Below, piece by piece: positions 46,601 through 56,298 of a stretch of 64,000 bases of DNA. Below the pieces are notes generated by a model. That model did no database searches and was not told the DNA's origin. It worked only from the letters and a program-made list of their open reading frames with translations. Both the position numbers and the translations under genes were made by a program. Source of the DNA: Pseudomonadota bacterium (GTDB taxonomy: Bacteria > Pseudomonadota > Gammaproteobacteria > Steroidobacterales > Steroidobacteraceae); NCBI GenBank assembly GCA_021792815.1, contig JAJYTX010000002.1, forward strand, positions 26,493 to 90,492, given 5' to 3'. Position 1 is the stretch's first letter; each line of letters starts with the position of its first letter.

Positions 46601-47332
46601 ATGCGACAGATCGTTCTGGACACCGAGACCACCGGTCTTGAGCCCTCGCTCGGGCACCGCATCATCGAGATCGGGTGCGTGGAGCTCGTCAGCCGCCGCA
46701 TCACCGGGAGCACCTTTCACCGATACTTGAACCCCGAGCGTGACATCGACGATGGCGCGAGCGCGGTCCATGGCCTCTCGCGGGCGGATCTGGCCGGCCA
46801 GCCGAAATTCGCCGAGATCGTCGATGAGATGCTGGCCTTCATCGAGGATGCGGAGCTGGTGGCCCACAACGCCTCCTTCGACTTGGGCTTTCTCGAGGCC
46901 GAGCTTTCCCGCTGCGGGCGTCCGTTGCGGCTCGCTGAGCGCTGCCACGTGCTCGATACCCTGGCGCTGGCGCGGGAGATGCACCCCGGACAGCGCAACA
47001 GCCTCGATGCGCTGTGCAAGCGCTATGGCGTCGACAATTCCCGACGGGAGCTGCATGGAGCGCTGCTCGATGCGCGCATCCTGGCCGATGTCTACCTCGC
47101 CATGACCGGCGGCCAGGCGACGCTCGAGCTCGCGGGCGCTCCCTCGGGCCAAAGGGCCGGCGGGCACGCCGCCCGTCCCGCCGTGCCGCTGCGGATGCTC
47201 CCGGCGAGTGCCGAGGAGCTGCGCGCGCACGAGGAGATGCTGGCGCTGATTGCCCGCTCGAGCGGCGGGCGGTGCCTGTGGAGCGAGTCGGAAGCGCAAG
47301 ACCGCCAGGACGGCAAAGACGGCGCGAGTTGA
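46601..47332 (+). CDS. dnaQ: DNA polymerase III epsilon subunit (3'-5' exonuclease)
   Basis: The 243-residue protein proofreads for DNA polymerase III. The exonuclease motifs are V-L-D-T-E-T-T-G (motif I), H-N-A-S-F-D-L-G-F-L (motif II) and H-G-A-L-L-D-A-R-I-L-A (motif III, His and Asp). The C-terminal tail past residue 190 is the region that binds the polymerase alpha subunit in E. coli. The 17-base gap to rnhA suggests co-transcription. Confidence 0.96.
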   Translation: MRQIVLDTETTGLEPSLGHRIIEIGCVELVSRRITGSTFHRYLNPERDIDDGASAVHGLSRADLAGQPKFAEIVDEMLAFIEDAELVAHNASFDLGFLEAELSRCGRPLRLAERCHVLDTLALAREMHPGQRNSLDALCKRYGVDNSRRELHGALLDARILADVYLAMTGGQATLELAGAPSGQRAGGHAARPAVPLRMLPASAEELRAHEEMLALIARSSGGRCLWSESEAQDRQDGKDGAS

Positions 47333-47439
47333 CCGCGCCTTTCCGGCCCCGCCGCCGAGACCCGGTCCAGTGCGGATGCCGGGCGCTCTTTACAGTGCGA
47401 GGGCAGGCTAAAATACTCATTTGACCGCAGGAGCCGTCC

Positions 47440-48651
47440 GTGACCCGAACTTCTCCCGTCCCGCGCGTGCCGCTGCTGGACCTGAAACCCCAGTACGAGG
47501 CCATCGCTCCCCGGGTGCAGGCCGCGATCGAGGCGGTGTGCGCGAGCCAGCACTTCATCCTCGGCCCGCAGGTCAAGACACTCGAAGCCCGCATCGCCGC
47601 GTATGCCCAGTGCCGCCACGGTATCGGCGTATCGTCCGGAACGGATGCGCTGCTGCTGGCGCTGATGGCGCTCGGCTTGGGTCCGGGCGATGCGGTCATC
47701 ACCACCCCGTACACGTTCTTCGCCACCGCGGGGACCATCGCCCGCGCCGGCGCGCATCCGCTGTTCTGCGATATCGAGCCCGATACTTTCAACCTCTGCG
47801 CCGGGGCGGTGCGCAGTCTCATCGAGCGCGAGTGCGAGGCGGGCGACGGGCTCATCCACCGCCCGACCGGCGCCCGGGTGAGGGCGCTGATGCCGGTGCA
47901 CCTGTACGGCCAGCTCTGCGACATGGGGCCGCTCATGGATCTGGCGCGCCGGTTCGACCTTGCGGTCATCGAGGACGCCGCCCAGGCGATCGGGGCTCGC
48001 GATTCGCAAGGGCGCCAGGCCGGAAGTTTCGGGGCCGTCGGGTGCTTCTCGTTCTTTCCCACAAAGAACCTGGGGGCGTTCGGCGATGCCGGCATGTGTG
48101 TGGCGCAGGACCCCGCGCTGGCGGAGCACATGGAGGTGCTGCGTGTGCACGGCGGCAAGCCGAAATACCATCACGCCTTCATCGGCGGCAACTTCCGGAT
48201 CGATGAGCTGCAGGCCGCCGTGCTCAATGTCAAGCTCGATTACCTCGATGAGTGGTCGGCCAAGCGCGCGGTCAACGCGGGCTACTACACGCAAGCCTTC
48301 GAGCGCGCCGGCCTCGGCGAAGCGGTGCGCACGCCCGCGGCACGCCCGGGCTTGCACCACATTTACAACCAATACGTCATCCGTGTGCGCCACCGTGATG
48401 CTTTGCGTGAGCACCTCGCGCAAAGCGGCGTCGGCACGGAGATCTACTATCCCATCCCGCTGCACCTGCAGAAGTGCTTCGCCTATCTGGGCCATGCCCC
48501 GGGAGCCTTCCCCGAGGCTGAGCGCGCCGCGCACGAGACGCTGGCGCTGCCCATCTACCCGGAGCTGACCGAGCCGCAGCTGCAGCACGTCGTCGACCGT
48601 ATCGCCGCGTTCTACCAGACCGGCTCCGGCGCCGCCTGCGACCGCGCCTGA
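47440..48651 (+). CDS. DegT/DnrJ/EryC1/StrS sugar aminotransferase
   Basis: The 403-residue PLP enzyme aminates keto-sugars for surface glycans. The substrate loop is S-S-G-T-D-A-L-L-L-A-L and the PLP lysine lies in F-F-P-T-K-N-L-G-A-F-G-D-A-G. It starts with GTG at 47440, preceded by AGGAG six bases away. It ends just before pgi (34 bases) and is upstream of the heptose and dTDP-rhamnose genes, so it may feed an amino-deoxy sugar into the same polysaccharide. Which sugar is aminated cannot be read. Confidence 0.9.
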   Translation: MTRTSPVPRVPLLDLKPQYEAIAPRVQAAIEAVCASQHFILGPQVKTLEARIAAYAQCRHGIGVSSGTDALLLALMALGLGPGDAVITTPYTFFATAGTIARAGAHPLFCDIEPDTFNLCAGAVRSLIERECEAGDGLIHRPTGARVRALMPVHLYGQLCDMGPLMDLARRFDLAVIEDAAQAIGARDSQGRQAGSFGAVGCFSFFPTKNLGAFGDAGMCVAQDPALAEHMEVLRVHGGKPKYHHAFIGGNFRIDELQAAVLNVKLDYLDEWSAKRAVNAGYYTQAFERAGLGEAVRTPAARPGLHHIYNQYVIRVRHRDALREHLAQSGVGTEIYYPIPLHLQKCFAYLGHAPGAFPEAERAAHETLALPIYPELTEPQLQHVVDRIAAFYQTGSGAACDRA

Positions 48652-48685
48652 ACGCGCGGGTACGCCAACTCTAAGGAGACATCCC

Positions 48686-50329
48686 ATGCCTGCCCCAGGT
48701 CCTCGCACTGCACAATGGCCCGAGCTGGCCACCCACGCAACGCGCCTAGGCGCGGTGGCGACCCGCGAACTGTTCAAGCGCGATCCGGGTCGCTTCGAGC
48801 GCTTTTCGCGCCGGGGCGCGGGAGTGCTGATGGATTTCTCGCGCCAGCACCTCGATGAGATGGTGCTCGGCAAGCTCGTGGAGCTCGCCGAGGCGGTGGG
48901 CCTGCGCGAGCATCGAGAGGCCATGTGGCGGGGCGAGAAGATCAATGCGACCGAGGGCCGTGCGGTGCTGCACGTGGCGCTGCGCCAGCCCGCCGGGGCG
49001 CTCATCGGCGGGGCGCAGATCGCCCGCGAGGTGCTCGAGGAGCGCGAGCGGATGCTCGCCTTCGCCGAGGGCGTGCGCGCGGGACGCATCGCCGGCAGCT
49101 CGGGCAAGGCCTTCCACCGCGTGGTCAACATCGGCATCGGCGGCTCGGACCTCGGGCCGGCGATGGCGGTGCGTGCGCTGCGGCGCTACACCCTCGATGC
49201 CCCGCGGTGCGAGTTCGTCTCCAACGTCGATGGCAACCGGCTCACCGACATCCTGCAGGATGCCGATCCGCGCTCGACGCTGTTCATCGTCTCCTCCAAG
49301 ACCTTCACCACGCTCGAGACGCTGACCAATGCGCGCACCGCGCGCGCCTGGCTGAGCGAGAAGCTGGGCGAGGAGGCCGTGCGGGAGCACTTTGCGGCCG
49401 TATCGGTCAACCACCGCGCCATGGACGAGTTCGGCGTGCACCCGGAGCACCGCTTCAAGATGTGGGACTGGGTGGGCGGGCGCTACTCGCTGTGGTCCTC
49501 GATCGGCGTGTCGCTCGCCATCGCCATCGGCAGGGAGTCCTTCCTGCAGCTGCTCGCCGGCGGCCACGAGATGGACGAGCACTTCCGCACGGCGGACTGG
49601 CAGGACAACCTGCCGGCGCTGATGGGCCTCATCGGCATCTGGAACATCAATTTCCAGATGCTGCCGACGGTGGCGGTGCTGCCCTATGATGAGCGCCTCG
49701 GGAGGCTGCCCGCGTACCTGCAGCAGCTCGAGATGGAAAGCAACGGCAAGTCCGTGACCCTCGAGGGCCGGCCGGTGCACTGGCAGACCGCGGCCGTCAT
49801 CTGGGGCGAGCCGGGCAACAACGCCCAGCACTCGTTCTTCCAGCTGCTGCACCAGGGCACGCAGCGGGCGGCGCTCGACCTGCTGCTGCCGGCGAAGTCC
49901 TCCTGCGACAACCAGGCTCAGCAGGATCTGGCGATTGCGAGCTGCCTGGCCCAGGCCGAGGCGTTCATGGCGGGGCTGGCGCCCGAGGCGGTGCGCGCCG
50001 ATCTCGAGCAAGCGCAGCTGGCGCCCGAGCGCATCGAGGCGCTCACCCCCCACAAGGTGCATCCCGGATCGCGCCCGAGCACGCTGATCGCCTTCCCGAG
50101 GCTCGACCCCGCGACGCTCGGCAAGCTGATCGCGCTGTACGAGCACAAGGTCTTCACGCAGGGGGTGCTCTGGGGGATCAACTCGTTCGATCAGTGGGGG
50201 GTGGAGCTCGGCAAGAAGCTCTGCGAGCAGCTCGTCCCCTCGGTGCGCGATCCGGCGGCCGCTCCGGCCGCCTCCCCGGGCGTGGCGAAGCTCATCGCGC
50301 AGCTCGCCGAGTGGCGCGGTGAGCCGTAG
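48686..50329 (+). CDS. pgi: Glucose-6-phosphate isomerase
   Basis: Pgi interconverts glucose-6-phosphate and fructose-6-phosphate. The 547-residue protein has the family segments N-I-G-I-G-G-S-D-L-G-P, V-G-G-R-Y-S-L-W-S-S-I-G and G-I-N-S-F-D-Q-W-G-V-E-L-G-K, and the catalytic Glu-containing region. A strong AAGGAG lies seven bases before the ATG. It supplies hexose phosphates for the downstream heptose and dTDP-rhamnose genes. Confidence 0.97.
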   Translation: MPAPGPRTAQWPELATHATRLGAVATRELFKRDPGRFERFSRRGAGVLMDFSRQHLDEMVLGKLVELAEAVGLREHREAMWRGEKINATEGRAVLHVALRQPAGALIGGAQIAREVLEERERMLAFAEGVRAGRIAGSSGKAFHRVVNIGIGGSDLGPAMAVRALRRYTLDAPRCEFVSNVDGNRLTDILQDADPRSTLFIVSSKTFTTLETLTNARTARAWLSEKLGEEAVREHFAAVSVNHRAMDEFGVHPEHRFKMWDWVGGRYSLWSSIGVSLAIAIGRESFLQLLAGGHEMDEHFRTADWQDNLPALMGLIGIWNINFQMLPTVAVLPYDERLGRLPAYLQQLEMESNGKSVTLEGRPVHWQTAAVIWGEPGNNAQHSFFQLLHQGTQRAALDLLLPAKSSCDNQAQQDLAIASCLAQAEAFMAGLAPEAVRADLEQAQLAPERIEALTPHKVHPGSRPSTLIAFPRLDPATLGKLIALYEHKVFTQGVLWGINSFDQWGVELGKKLCEQLVPSVRDPAAAPAASPGVAKLIAQLAEWRGEP

Positions 50330-50368
50330 CGCCCGCCAGACTCTTCAACCTGGAATAGGGAGGGACAC

Positions 50369-50938
50369 TTGAGCGAACTCTTTCAATCCAACCTGAGCGA
50401 GCATCGGGCGCTGTTCGAGCAGCTCGCGGCGCTTCAGGCGCCGATCGAGCGGGCCGGGGCGCTGATCGCCGGGGCGCTCGGGAGCGGGCGCAAGCTGATG
50501 CTCTGTGGCAACGGCGGCTCGGCGGCCGACAGCCAGCACATCGCCGCGGAGCTCACCGGACGATTCATCCGCGACCGGCGGCCGCTCGCGGCCCTGGCGT
50601 TGACCACCGATACCTCGGCGCTCACCTGCATCGCCAACGACTACAGCTATGACGAGGTGTTCGCCCGGCAGCTGAGCGCGCTCGGCACCCAAGGCGACTG
50701 CCTGATCGCCATTTCGACCTCGGGACACTCGAAGAGCGTCATTCGGGCAGCGCAGGCGGCGCGCCCGGCCGGGATACGGGTCATCGGCCTGCTCGGCCGC
50801 GACGGCGGCGCGCTCGCGCCGCTCTGTGAGGTGCCCATCGTCGTGCCAAGTGCGGTCACGGCCCGCATCCAGGAGGCCCACGGCTTCATCGGCCACACCC
50901 TGTGCGGCCTCATCGAAGCGGCGCTGGGGCTCCCCTGA
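50369..50938 (+). CDS. gmhA: Phosphoheptose isomerase
   Basis: GmhA turns sedoheptulose-7-phosphate into D-glycero-D-manno-heptose-7-phosphate, the first step to ADP-heptose for LPS core. The 189-residue SIS protein has L-C-G-N-G-G-S-A-A-D-S-Q-H and S-T-S-G-H-S-K-S, with the His and Glu of the zinc site. It uses a TTG start at 50369, with GGGAGGG about six bases upstream. It overlaps the next gene by one base (TGATG). The alternative homologue DiaA is excluded by the heptose operon. Confidence 0.93.
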   Translation: MSELFQSNLSEHRALFEQLAALQAPIERAGALIAGALGSGRKLMLCGNGGSAADSQHIAAELTGRFIRDRRPLAALALTTDTSALTCIANDYSYDEVFARQLSALGTQGDCLIAISTSGHSKSVIRAAQAARPAGIRVIGLLGRDGGALAPLCEVPIVVPSAVTARIQEAHGFIGHTLCGLIEAALGLP

Positions 50939-51879
50939 TGCGCATCCCCGCCGCCGACCTGAAGGCGCGCTTGCAGGCGGCGCGCGTGCTGGTCGTGGGC
51001 GATGCCATGCTCGACCGCTACCTGTTCGGTGACGTGGAGCGCATCTCGCCCGAGGCGCCCGTGCCCGTGGTGCGCGTCAGGCGCGAGGAGGAGCGCCTCG
51101 GTGGGGCCGCCAATGTGGCGCTCAACGTCAAGGCGTTGGGACCGGCAGTGACGCTGATCACCGCGGTCGGCAATGACGAGCCGGCGCGGCGGCTCGAATC
51201 GCTGCTTCAGGCGCATGCCGTGGAGAGCCTCCTCGGCCGCGACCCGAAGCTCTATACCTGCGTGAAGCTGCGCGTGATCGGCCGCTCGCAGCAGCTGGTG
51301 CGGGTGGACTTCGAGAACCAGCCCGATCACGAGGTGCTCTCGGGGCTGCTCTCGGACTTCACCCGCATCGTGCCCCGGTGCGATGCGGTGTTGTTCTCCG
51401 ATTACGGCAAGGGCGGGCTCACCCACATCCCGAAGATGATCGAGATCGCGCGCGCGGCGGGCAAGCCCGTGCTGGTCGACCCGAAGGGGGGCGATTACAG
51501 CCGCTACGCCGGTGCCACCGTGATCACCCCCAACCGCTCGGAGCTCGCGCAGGTGATCGGCGCGTGGCCGTCCGAGGCGCAGCTGCTCGAGCGCGCCCAG
51601 AGGCTGCGCCGGGAGCAGCGGCTGTCGGCGCTGCTGCTGACGCGCAGCGAGGAGGGCATGTCGCTCTTCGATGAGGAGGGGCATCTGCGCGTTGATGCGC
51701 AGGCGCGCGAAGTGTTCGATGTGACCGGCGCGGGCGACACGGTCATCGGCACTCTGGCGGCGCTGCTCGCCGCGGGCCTCACCCTGCGAGAGGCCATGCC
51801 GATCGCCAACCGCGCCGGGGGCATCGTGGTCGGCAAGTTCGGCACGGCCACCGTGAGCTACGAGGAGCTGTTCGCTTGA
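50938..51879 (+). CDS. hldE1: D-glycero-beta-D-manno-heptose-7-phosphate kinase (HldE N-terminal half)
   Basis: This 313-residue PfkB-family kinase (RfaE domain I) phosphorylates heptose-7-phosphate at C1. Family signs are [16 protein letters not shown] and the C-terminal [13 protein letters not shown]. In E. coli the kinase is fused to the adenylyltransferase, but here it is a separate gene, as in several proteobacteria. ATG 50938 overlaps the gmhA stop (TGATG), and its own TGA overlaps the hldD TTG start by 4 bases. Confidence 0.94.
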   Translation: MRIPAADLKARLQAARVLVVGDAMLDRYLFGDVERISPEAPVPVVRVRREEERLGGAANVALNVKALGPAVTLITAVGNDEPARRLESLLQAHAVESLLGRDPKLYTCVKLRVIGRSQQLVRVDFENQPDHEVLSGLLSDFTRIVPRCDAVLFSDYGKGGLTHIPKMIEIARAAGKPVLVDPKGGDYSRYAGATVITPNRSELAQVIGAWPSEAQLLERAQRLRREQRLSALLLTRSEEGMSLFDEEGHLRVDAQAREVFDVTGAGDTVIGTLAALLAAGLTLREAMPIANRAGGIVVGKFGTATVSYEELFA

Positions 51880-52871
51880 AAGTGGTCGTCACGGGCGCCG
51901 CCGGCATGGTCGGCAGCAATCTGGTGCACGGGCTCAACGGCTCGGGCATCGATGACATCATCGCGGTGGATGACCTCACGGAGGGCATGAAATACCGCAA
52001 CCTCCTCGGGGCGCGGATCAGCGACTACTTCGACCGCGGCGAGTTCTACGAGCGCTTCGAGCGCGGGCAGCTCGGGCGCATCGAGGCCGTCTTTCACGAG
52101 GGCGCCTGCTCGGACACCATGGAGCACGACGGCCGCTACATGCTGGAGAACAACTATCGCTGCTCCAAAGGCCTGCTCGATGCCTGCCAGGGGCAGGGCA
52201 CCCGGCTGCTCTATGCCTCCTCGGCCGCGACCTATGGCGGCGGCACGGTGTTCCGCGAGTCCCCCGAGTGCGAGCGGCCGCTCAATGTCTACGGCTACTC
52301 GAAGCTCCTCTTCGACAACGTCGTGCGGCGCATGCTGCCCACGGCGCGATACCAGGTCGCGGGCTTCCGCTACTTCAACGTCTACGGACCCCGCGAGCAG
52401 CACAAGGGCCGCATGGCCTCGGTGGCGTTTCATCACTTCGGCCAGCTCCGCGAGAGCGGCAAGGTCAGGCTCTTCGGCGAGTACGGCGGCTTCGGCCCCG
52501 GAGAGCAGACACGCGACTTCGTGTGCGTGGACGATGTGGTGGCCGTGAACCTCTGGTTTTTTCGCCATCCCGAGCGCAACGGCATCTTCAATGTGGGCAC
52601 CGGACGCTCGCAGCCGTTCAACGACGTGGCCCGCTCGACGATCAACGCCGCGAGGGCGCTGCGCGGGGAGCCGCCGCTGTCCCTCGAGCAACAGGTCAAA
52701 GAGGGGCTGATCGAGTACGTCCCTTTCCCCGAGGCGCTGATCGGGAAGTATCAGTGTCACACCCAGGCCGACCTCACCCGCTTGCGCCAAAGCGGCTGCG
52801 AGCTGCCCTTCGTGGATGTCGACACCGGCATCGGCCGCTATGCGAAGTGGCTGGCGGGACAGGCAGGCTGA
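51876..52871 (+). CDS. hldD: ADP-L-glycero-D-manno-heptose-6-epimerase
   Basis: HldD epimerises ADP-D,D-heptose to the L,D form used in LPS core. The 331-residue Rossmann protein has the NADP loop [10 protein letters not shown], the catalytic Tyr-x3-Lys in Y-G-Y-S-K-L-L-F-D, and R-Y-F-N-V-Y-G-P-R. It starts with TTG at 51876, overlapping the previous stop by four bases, so it is likely translated by coupling. Confidence 0.95.
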   Translation: MKVVVTGAAGMVGSNLVHGLNGSGIDDIIAVDDLTEGMKYRNLLGARISDYFDRGEFYERFERGQLGRIEAVFHEGACSDTMEHDGRYMLENNYRCSKGLLDACQGQGTRLLYASSAATYGGGTVFRESPECERPLNVYGYSKLLFDNVVRRMLPTARYQVAGFRYFNVYGPREQHKGRMASVAFHHFGQLRESGKVRLFGEYGGFGPGEQTRDFVCVDDVVAVNLWFFRHPERNGIFNVGTGRSQPFNDVARSTINAARALRGEPPLSLEQQVKEGLIEYVPFPEALIGKYQCHTQADLTRLRQSGCELPFVDVDTGIGRYAKWLAGQAG

Positions 52872-52882
52872 GGCATCAGCCG

Positions 52883-53365
52883 ATGGCGGATCTTCCTCTG
52901 TCCCTCACCCGGAAAATCATCGCCACCGCCGAGATCGCCTCGTACCGGTGGCCGAGGCCGCTGGTGTTCACCAACGGCGTATTCGATGTTCTTCACCGCG
53001 GCCACGTGGAGTACCTCGCGGCCGCACGCGTCATGGGCGCGGCGCTCCTCGTGGCGGTCAACAGCGACACCTCGGCCCGGCAGCTCGGCAAGGGACCGGA
53101 GCGGCCGCTCAACGGCGAGCGCGACCGCCTGATCGTCGTGGCGGCGCTCGAGAGCGTCTCCTTCGTCACGCTGTTCATCGAGAAAACCCCCTGCGAGCTG
53201 CTCGCGCGCTGCCGGCCGGATATCTACGTCAAGGGCGGCGATTACGACATGGGACTTCTGGAGGAAACCCGCCTGATGCGCTCCTGGGGCGGCCGCTCGC
53301 TCGCCATTCCGTTCGTCGAGGGCTATTCGACCAGCGCGCTGGTGCGGCGCATCCGCGGCAAATGA
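52883..53365 (+). CDS. hldE2: D-glycero-beta-D-manno-heptose 1-phosphate adenylyltransferase
   Basis: This 160-residue nucleotidyltransferase (RfaE domain II) makes ADP-heptose from heptose-1-phosphate and ATP. It has F-T-N-G-V-F-D-V-L-H-R-G-H-V and Y-V-K-G-G-D-Y-D, the H-x-G-H-type active site. It is 11 bases after hldD and overlaps gmhB by 4 bases (ATGA). With hldE1 it represents the E. coli HldE protein split into two genes that are separated by hldD. Confidence 0.95.
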   Translation: MADLPLSLTRKIIATAEIASYRWPRPLVFTNGVFDVLHRGHVEYLAAARVMGAALLVAVNSDTSARQLGKGPERPLNGERDRLIVVAALESVSFVTLFIEKTPCELLARCRPDIYVKGGDYDMGLLEETRLMRSWGGRSLAIPFVEGYSTSALVRRIRGK

Positions 53366-53955
53366 GACGCCCGGCGGCCTTCATCGATCGCGACGGGGTG
53401 CTCAACGAGGAGCGCGCCTTCGTCCACCGGCCGGAGGACTTCGTGTTCGTGCCGGGCGCCATCGAGGCGCTGCGGCTGTTGCAGGAGGCCGGCTATCGCC
53501 TGGTGGTGGTGACCAATCAGTCGGGGATCGCGCGCGGCCTGTACCGGGAAGCGGACTATCTCGCCCTGACGGCGCACATGCGCTCGAGTCTCGAGGCCCG
53601 CGGCGTGCGCCTCGACGCCGTGGAGTATTGCCCGCACTTGCCCGATGCCCCCGTGGCCCGGTTCCGGGTGGACTGCGACTGCCGCAAGCCCAGGCCCGGG
53701 ATGCTGCTGAAGGCGATGGAGGCGCTCGACATCGATCCGCAGGCGTCGTTCCTGGTAGGGGACCGTCCATCCGATGTCGAGGCCGGCCGCGCAGCCGGCC
53801 TCGGGCGATGCTTCCTGGTGCGCACCGGATACGAGCTGTCCCGGGAAGCGATGGATCGGGCCGACGGCGTCTATGCTGATCTGCTTGCGTGCGTGCGCAA
53901 CGTGCTGAGTGCATTGCGGCCCGGATCCAGCCCGGATCCGCCGGATCGCTCGTGA
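53362..53955 (+). CDS. gmhB: D-glycero-beta-D-manno-heptose-1,7-bisphosphate 7-phosphatase
   Basis: GmhB removes the 7-phosphate, the step between the two HldE reactions. The 197-residue HAD enzyme has the D-R-D-G-V-L-N nucleophile loop, V-V-V-T-N-Q-S-G-I, the zinc-binding pair C-P-H and C-D-C-R-K-P, and G-D-R-P-S-D-V-E. ATG 53362 overlaps the hldE2 stop. This completes a full set for ADP-L-glycero-D-manno-heptose in one operon. Confidence 0.95.
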   Translation: MRRPAAFIDRDGVLNEERAFVHRPEDFVFVPGAIEALRLLQEAGYRLVVVTNQSGIARGLYREADYLALTAHMRSSLEARGVRLDAVEYCPHLPDAPVARFRVDCDCRKPRPGMLLKAMEALDIDPQASFLVGDRPSDVEAGRAAGLGRCFLVRTGYELSREAMDRADGVYADLLACVRNVLSALRPGSSPDPPDRS

Positions 53956-54012
53956 CGGGGGAGTCTGCCTCGTGGCAAGCTTGCGCGATTGCATCGGGTC
54001 GAGGAGCTCCTC

Positions 54013-54885
54013 TTGAAAGGCATCGTTCTGGCCGGCGGCGCGGGCACGCGGCTGCACCCGGTGACGCTCAGCATCAGCAAGCAGCTGCTGCCGGTCTACG
54101 ACAAGCCCATGGTGTACTACCCGCTCTCGGCGCTGATGCTGGCGGGGATCCGCGACATCCTGCTGATCTCCACGCCCGAGGACCTGCCGCTCTTTCAGCG
54201 CCTGCTCGGGGATGGGTCGAAGTGGGGCATCTCGCTTCAGTATGCCGAGCAGCCCCGACCCGAGGGACTCGCCCAGGCCTTCCTCATCGGGCGCCATTTC
54301 GTGGGCCGGGATCCCGTGGCGTTGGTGCTCGGTGACAACATCTTCTACGGCCACGGGCTGCCCGAGCAGCTGAAGGTCGCCGCCGCCTCGGACAGCGGCG
54401 CCACCGTGTTCGCTTACCGGGTGCGCGATCCGCAGCGCTACGGCGTGGTGAGCTTCGATGGGGCCGGGCACGCGCTCGGCATCGAGGAGAAGCCCGCGCG
54501 GCCGCAGTCGAACTACGCGGTGACGGGACTCTATTTCTACGACAATCAAGTGCTCGATATCGCCTCCGGTCTGAAGCCTTCCGCAAGAGGAGAGCTGGAG
54601 ATCACCGACGTCAACCGCATCTACCTCGAGCGCGGCGCGCTGCGCGTGCAACTGCTCGGTCGAGGGGCGGCGTGGCTCGACACCGGCACCCACGAGTCCT
54701 TGCTGCAGGCGGCGCAGTTCATCGAGACCATCGAGGCGCGCCAGGGGCTGAAGATCTGCTGCCCGGAGGAGATCGCCTACCGCTCGGGCTTCATCGACGC
54801 CGCGCAGCTCAAGCGCCTCGCCGTCCCGCTCGCCAAGAGCGGCTACGGCACCTATCTCCTCGATCTCCTGAAACAGGAAGTCTGA
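54013..54885 (+). CDS. rfbA: Glucose-1-phosphate thymidylyltransferase
   Basis: RmlA makes dTDP-glucose from glucose-1-phosphate and dTTP, the first step to dTDP-L-rhamnose. The 290-residue protein has [24 protein letters not shown] and [10 protein letters not shown]. The TTG start at 54013 was chosen because GAGGAG lies six bases upstream and family members begin right there (L-K-G-I-V-L-A-G-G). It ends one base before rmlC. Confidence 0.95.
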   Translation: MKGIVLAGGAGTRLHPVTLSISKQLLPVYDKPMVYYPLSALMLAGIRDILLISTPEDLPLFQRLLGDGSKWGISLQYAEQPRPEGLAQAFLIGRHFVGRDPVALVLGDNIFYGHGLPEQLKVAAASDSGATVFAYRVRDPQRYGVVSFDGAGHALGIEEKPARPQSNYAVTGLYFYDNQVLDIASGLKPSARGELEITDVNRIYLERGALRVQLLGRGAAWLDTGTHESLLQAAQFIETIEARQGLKICCPEEIAYRSGFIDAAQLKRLAVPLAKSGYGTYLLDLLKQEV

Positions 54886-54886
54886 T

Positions 54887-55435
54887 ATGCAGTTCGAGCC
54901 GACCGCCCTGGCGGAGGTGATCCTGGTCCGCCCGAAGGTCTTCGGCGACGCGCGCGGGTTCTTCCTGGAGTCCTGGGAGCGCGGCAAGTTCGCCGCCGCC
55001 GGGCTCGATCTCCCTTTCGTGCAGGACAACCACAGCCACTCCGTCCGGCACATCCTGCGCGGGCTGCACTATCAGATTCGTCAGCCCCAGGGAAAGCTCG
55101 TGCGCGTGGTGAGCGGCACGGTGTTCGATGTGGCCGTGGACATCCGCCGCGCTTCCCCCACGTTCGGCCGCTGGGTCGGCGTCGAGCTCTCGGCCCAGAA
55201 CCACCACATGCTGTGGGTGCCGCCGGGCTTTGCGCACGGCTACCTGGTGCTCAGCGACTCGGCCGACTTTCTCTACAAGGTCACCGACTCCTGGGCGCCC
55301 GAGCACGAGCGGGCCATCCGCTGGGACGATCCTGAGATCGGGGTCCGATGGCCTCTGCCCCCCGGGGTACGGCCCGGGCTTTCGCCCAAGGATGCCGCGG
55401 CGCCTGCGTTGCGCGACGCGGAGGTCTACTCTTGA
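54887..55435 (+). CDS. rfbC: dTDP-4-dehydrorhamnose 3,5-epimerase
   Basis: RmlC epimerises C3 and C5 of dTDP-4-keto-6-deoxyglucose. The 182-residue cupin has F-V-Q-D-N-H-S-H-S, L-R-G-L-H-Y-Q (catalytic His), D-V-A-V-D-I-R-R-A-S-P-T-F-G and P-P-G-F-A-H-G-Y. It starts at ATG 54887 immediately after rmlA and overlaps rmlD by four bases. Confidence 0.95.
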   Translation: MQFEPTALAEVILVRPKVFGDARGFFLESWERGKFAAAGLDLPFVQDNHSHSVRHILRGLHYQIRQPQGKLVRVVSGTVFDVAVDIRRASPTFGRWVGVELSAQNHHMLWVPPGFAHGYLVLSDSADFLYKVTDSWAPEHERAIRWDDPEIGVRWPLPPGVRPGLSPKDAAAPALRDAEVYS

Positions 55436-56298
55436 AGGCGCTGATCACGGGCGCCGCAGGCCAGGTGGGGCGGATGCTGCTCGAGACCCGCCCTGAGGAT
55501 GTCGAGGCCATCGCTTGCACGCACGTTGACCTCGATGTGGCGGATGCGGCCGCCGTGCGCGAGCGCATTCTGCGCGAGCGTCCGGCTTTGATCGTGAACG
55601 CCGCCGCCTACACGGCGGTGGACAAGGCCGAATCCGAGCCCGAGGCCGCCCACGCGATCAATGCCGAAGGCCCCCGGCACCTCGCCGCCGCGGCAAGAGA
55701 GGTCGGCGCGCGGCTGGTCCACCTGTCCACCGACTTCGTGTTCGACGGCCAATCCTCCACGCCGTATCGTCCCGATGCGCCGACGAATCCCCTGGGCGTC
55801 TATGGCAGGACCAAGCGCGACGGCGAGGCGGCCGTGTGCGGGATTCTGCCGGGCCGCGCCGTCCTCGTGAGAACGGCCTGGGTCTACGCCGCACAGGGGG
55901 CCAACTTCATGCACACGATGCTGCGACTGATGCGCACGCGCGGCGAGGTCGCGGTGGTGGCGGACCAGGTGGGCACGCCGACCGCCGCGCGCGCTCTGGC
56001 GCAGGTCCTGTGGCAGATCGCGGCCCGTCCCGAGATCCACGGCATCCATCACTGGACCGACGCGGGGGTGGCGAGCTGGTACGACTTCGCGGTGGCGATC
56101 GCGGAGGAGGGGGCGGCGCTCGGGCTGCTCTCACCGTCCGTATCGGTCAGACCGATTGCGACGGAGGAGTACCCCACTGCGGCCCGCCGCCCTCCCTACA
56201 GCGTCCTCGAGAAGCGCTCGCTCGCGTCGCTCGGCCTTGCGCCGCGGCACTGGCGGGCGCGCCTGCGCGAAGTGATGCGGGAACTGGTCCATGCCTAG
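55432..56298 (+). CDS. rfbD: dTDP-4-dehydrorhamnose reductase
   Basis: RmlD finishes dTDP-L-rhamnose with NAD(P)H. The 288-residue short-chain-type reductase has G-A-A-G-Q-V-G-R-M-L, V-N-A-A-A-Y-T-A-V-D-K-A-E, S-T-D-F-V-F-D-G and the Tyr-x3-Lys in V-Y-G-R-T-K. It uses TTG at 55432, overlapping the rmlC stop, and overlaps rmlB by eight bases. The order here is A-C-D-B rather than the common B-D-A-C. Confidence 0.95.
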   Translation: MKALITGAAGQVGRMLLETRPEDVEAIACTHVDLDVADAAAVRERILRERPALIVNAAAYTAVDKAESEPEAAHAINAEGPRHLAAAAREVGARLVHLSTDFVFDGQSSTPYRPDAPTNPLGVYGRTKRDGEAAVCGILPGRAVLVRTAWVYAAQGANFMHTMLRLMRTRGEVAVVADQVGTPTAARALAQVLWQIAARPEIHGIHHWTDAGVASWYDFAVAIAEEGAALGLLSPSVSVRPIATEEYPTAARRPPYSVLEKRSLASLGLAPRHWRARLREVMRELVHA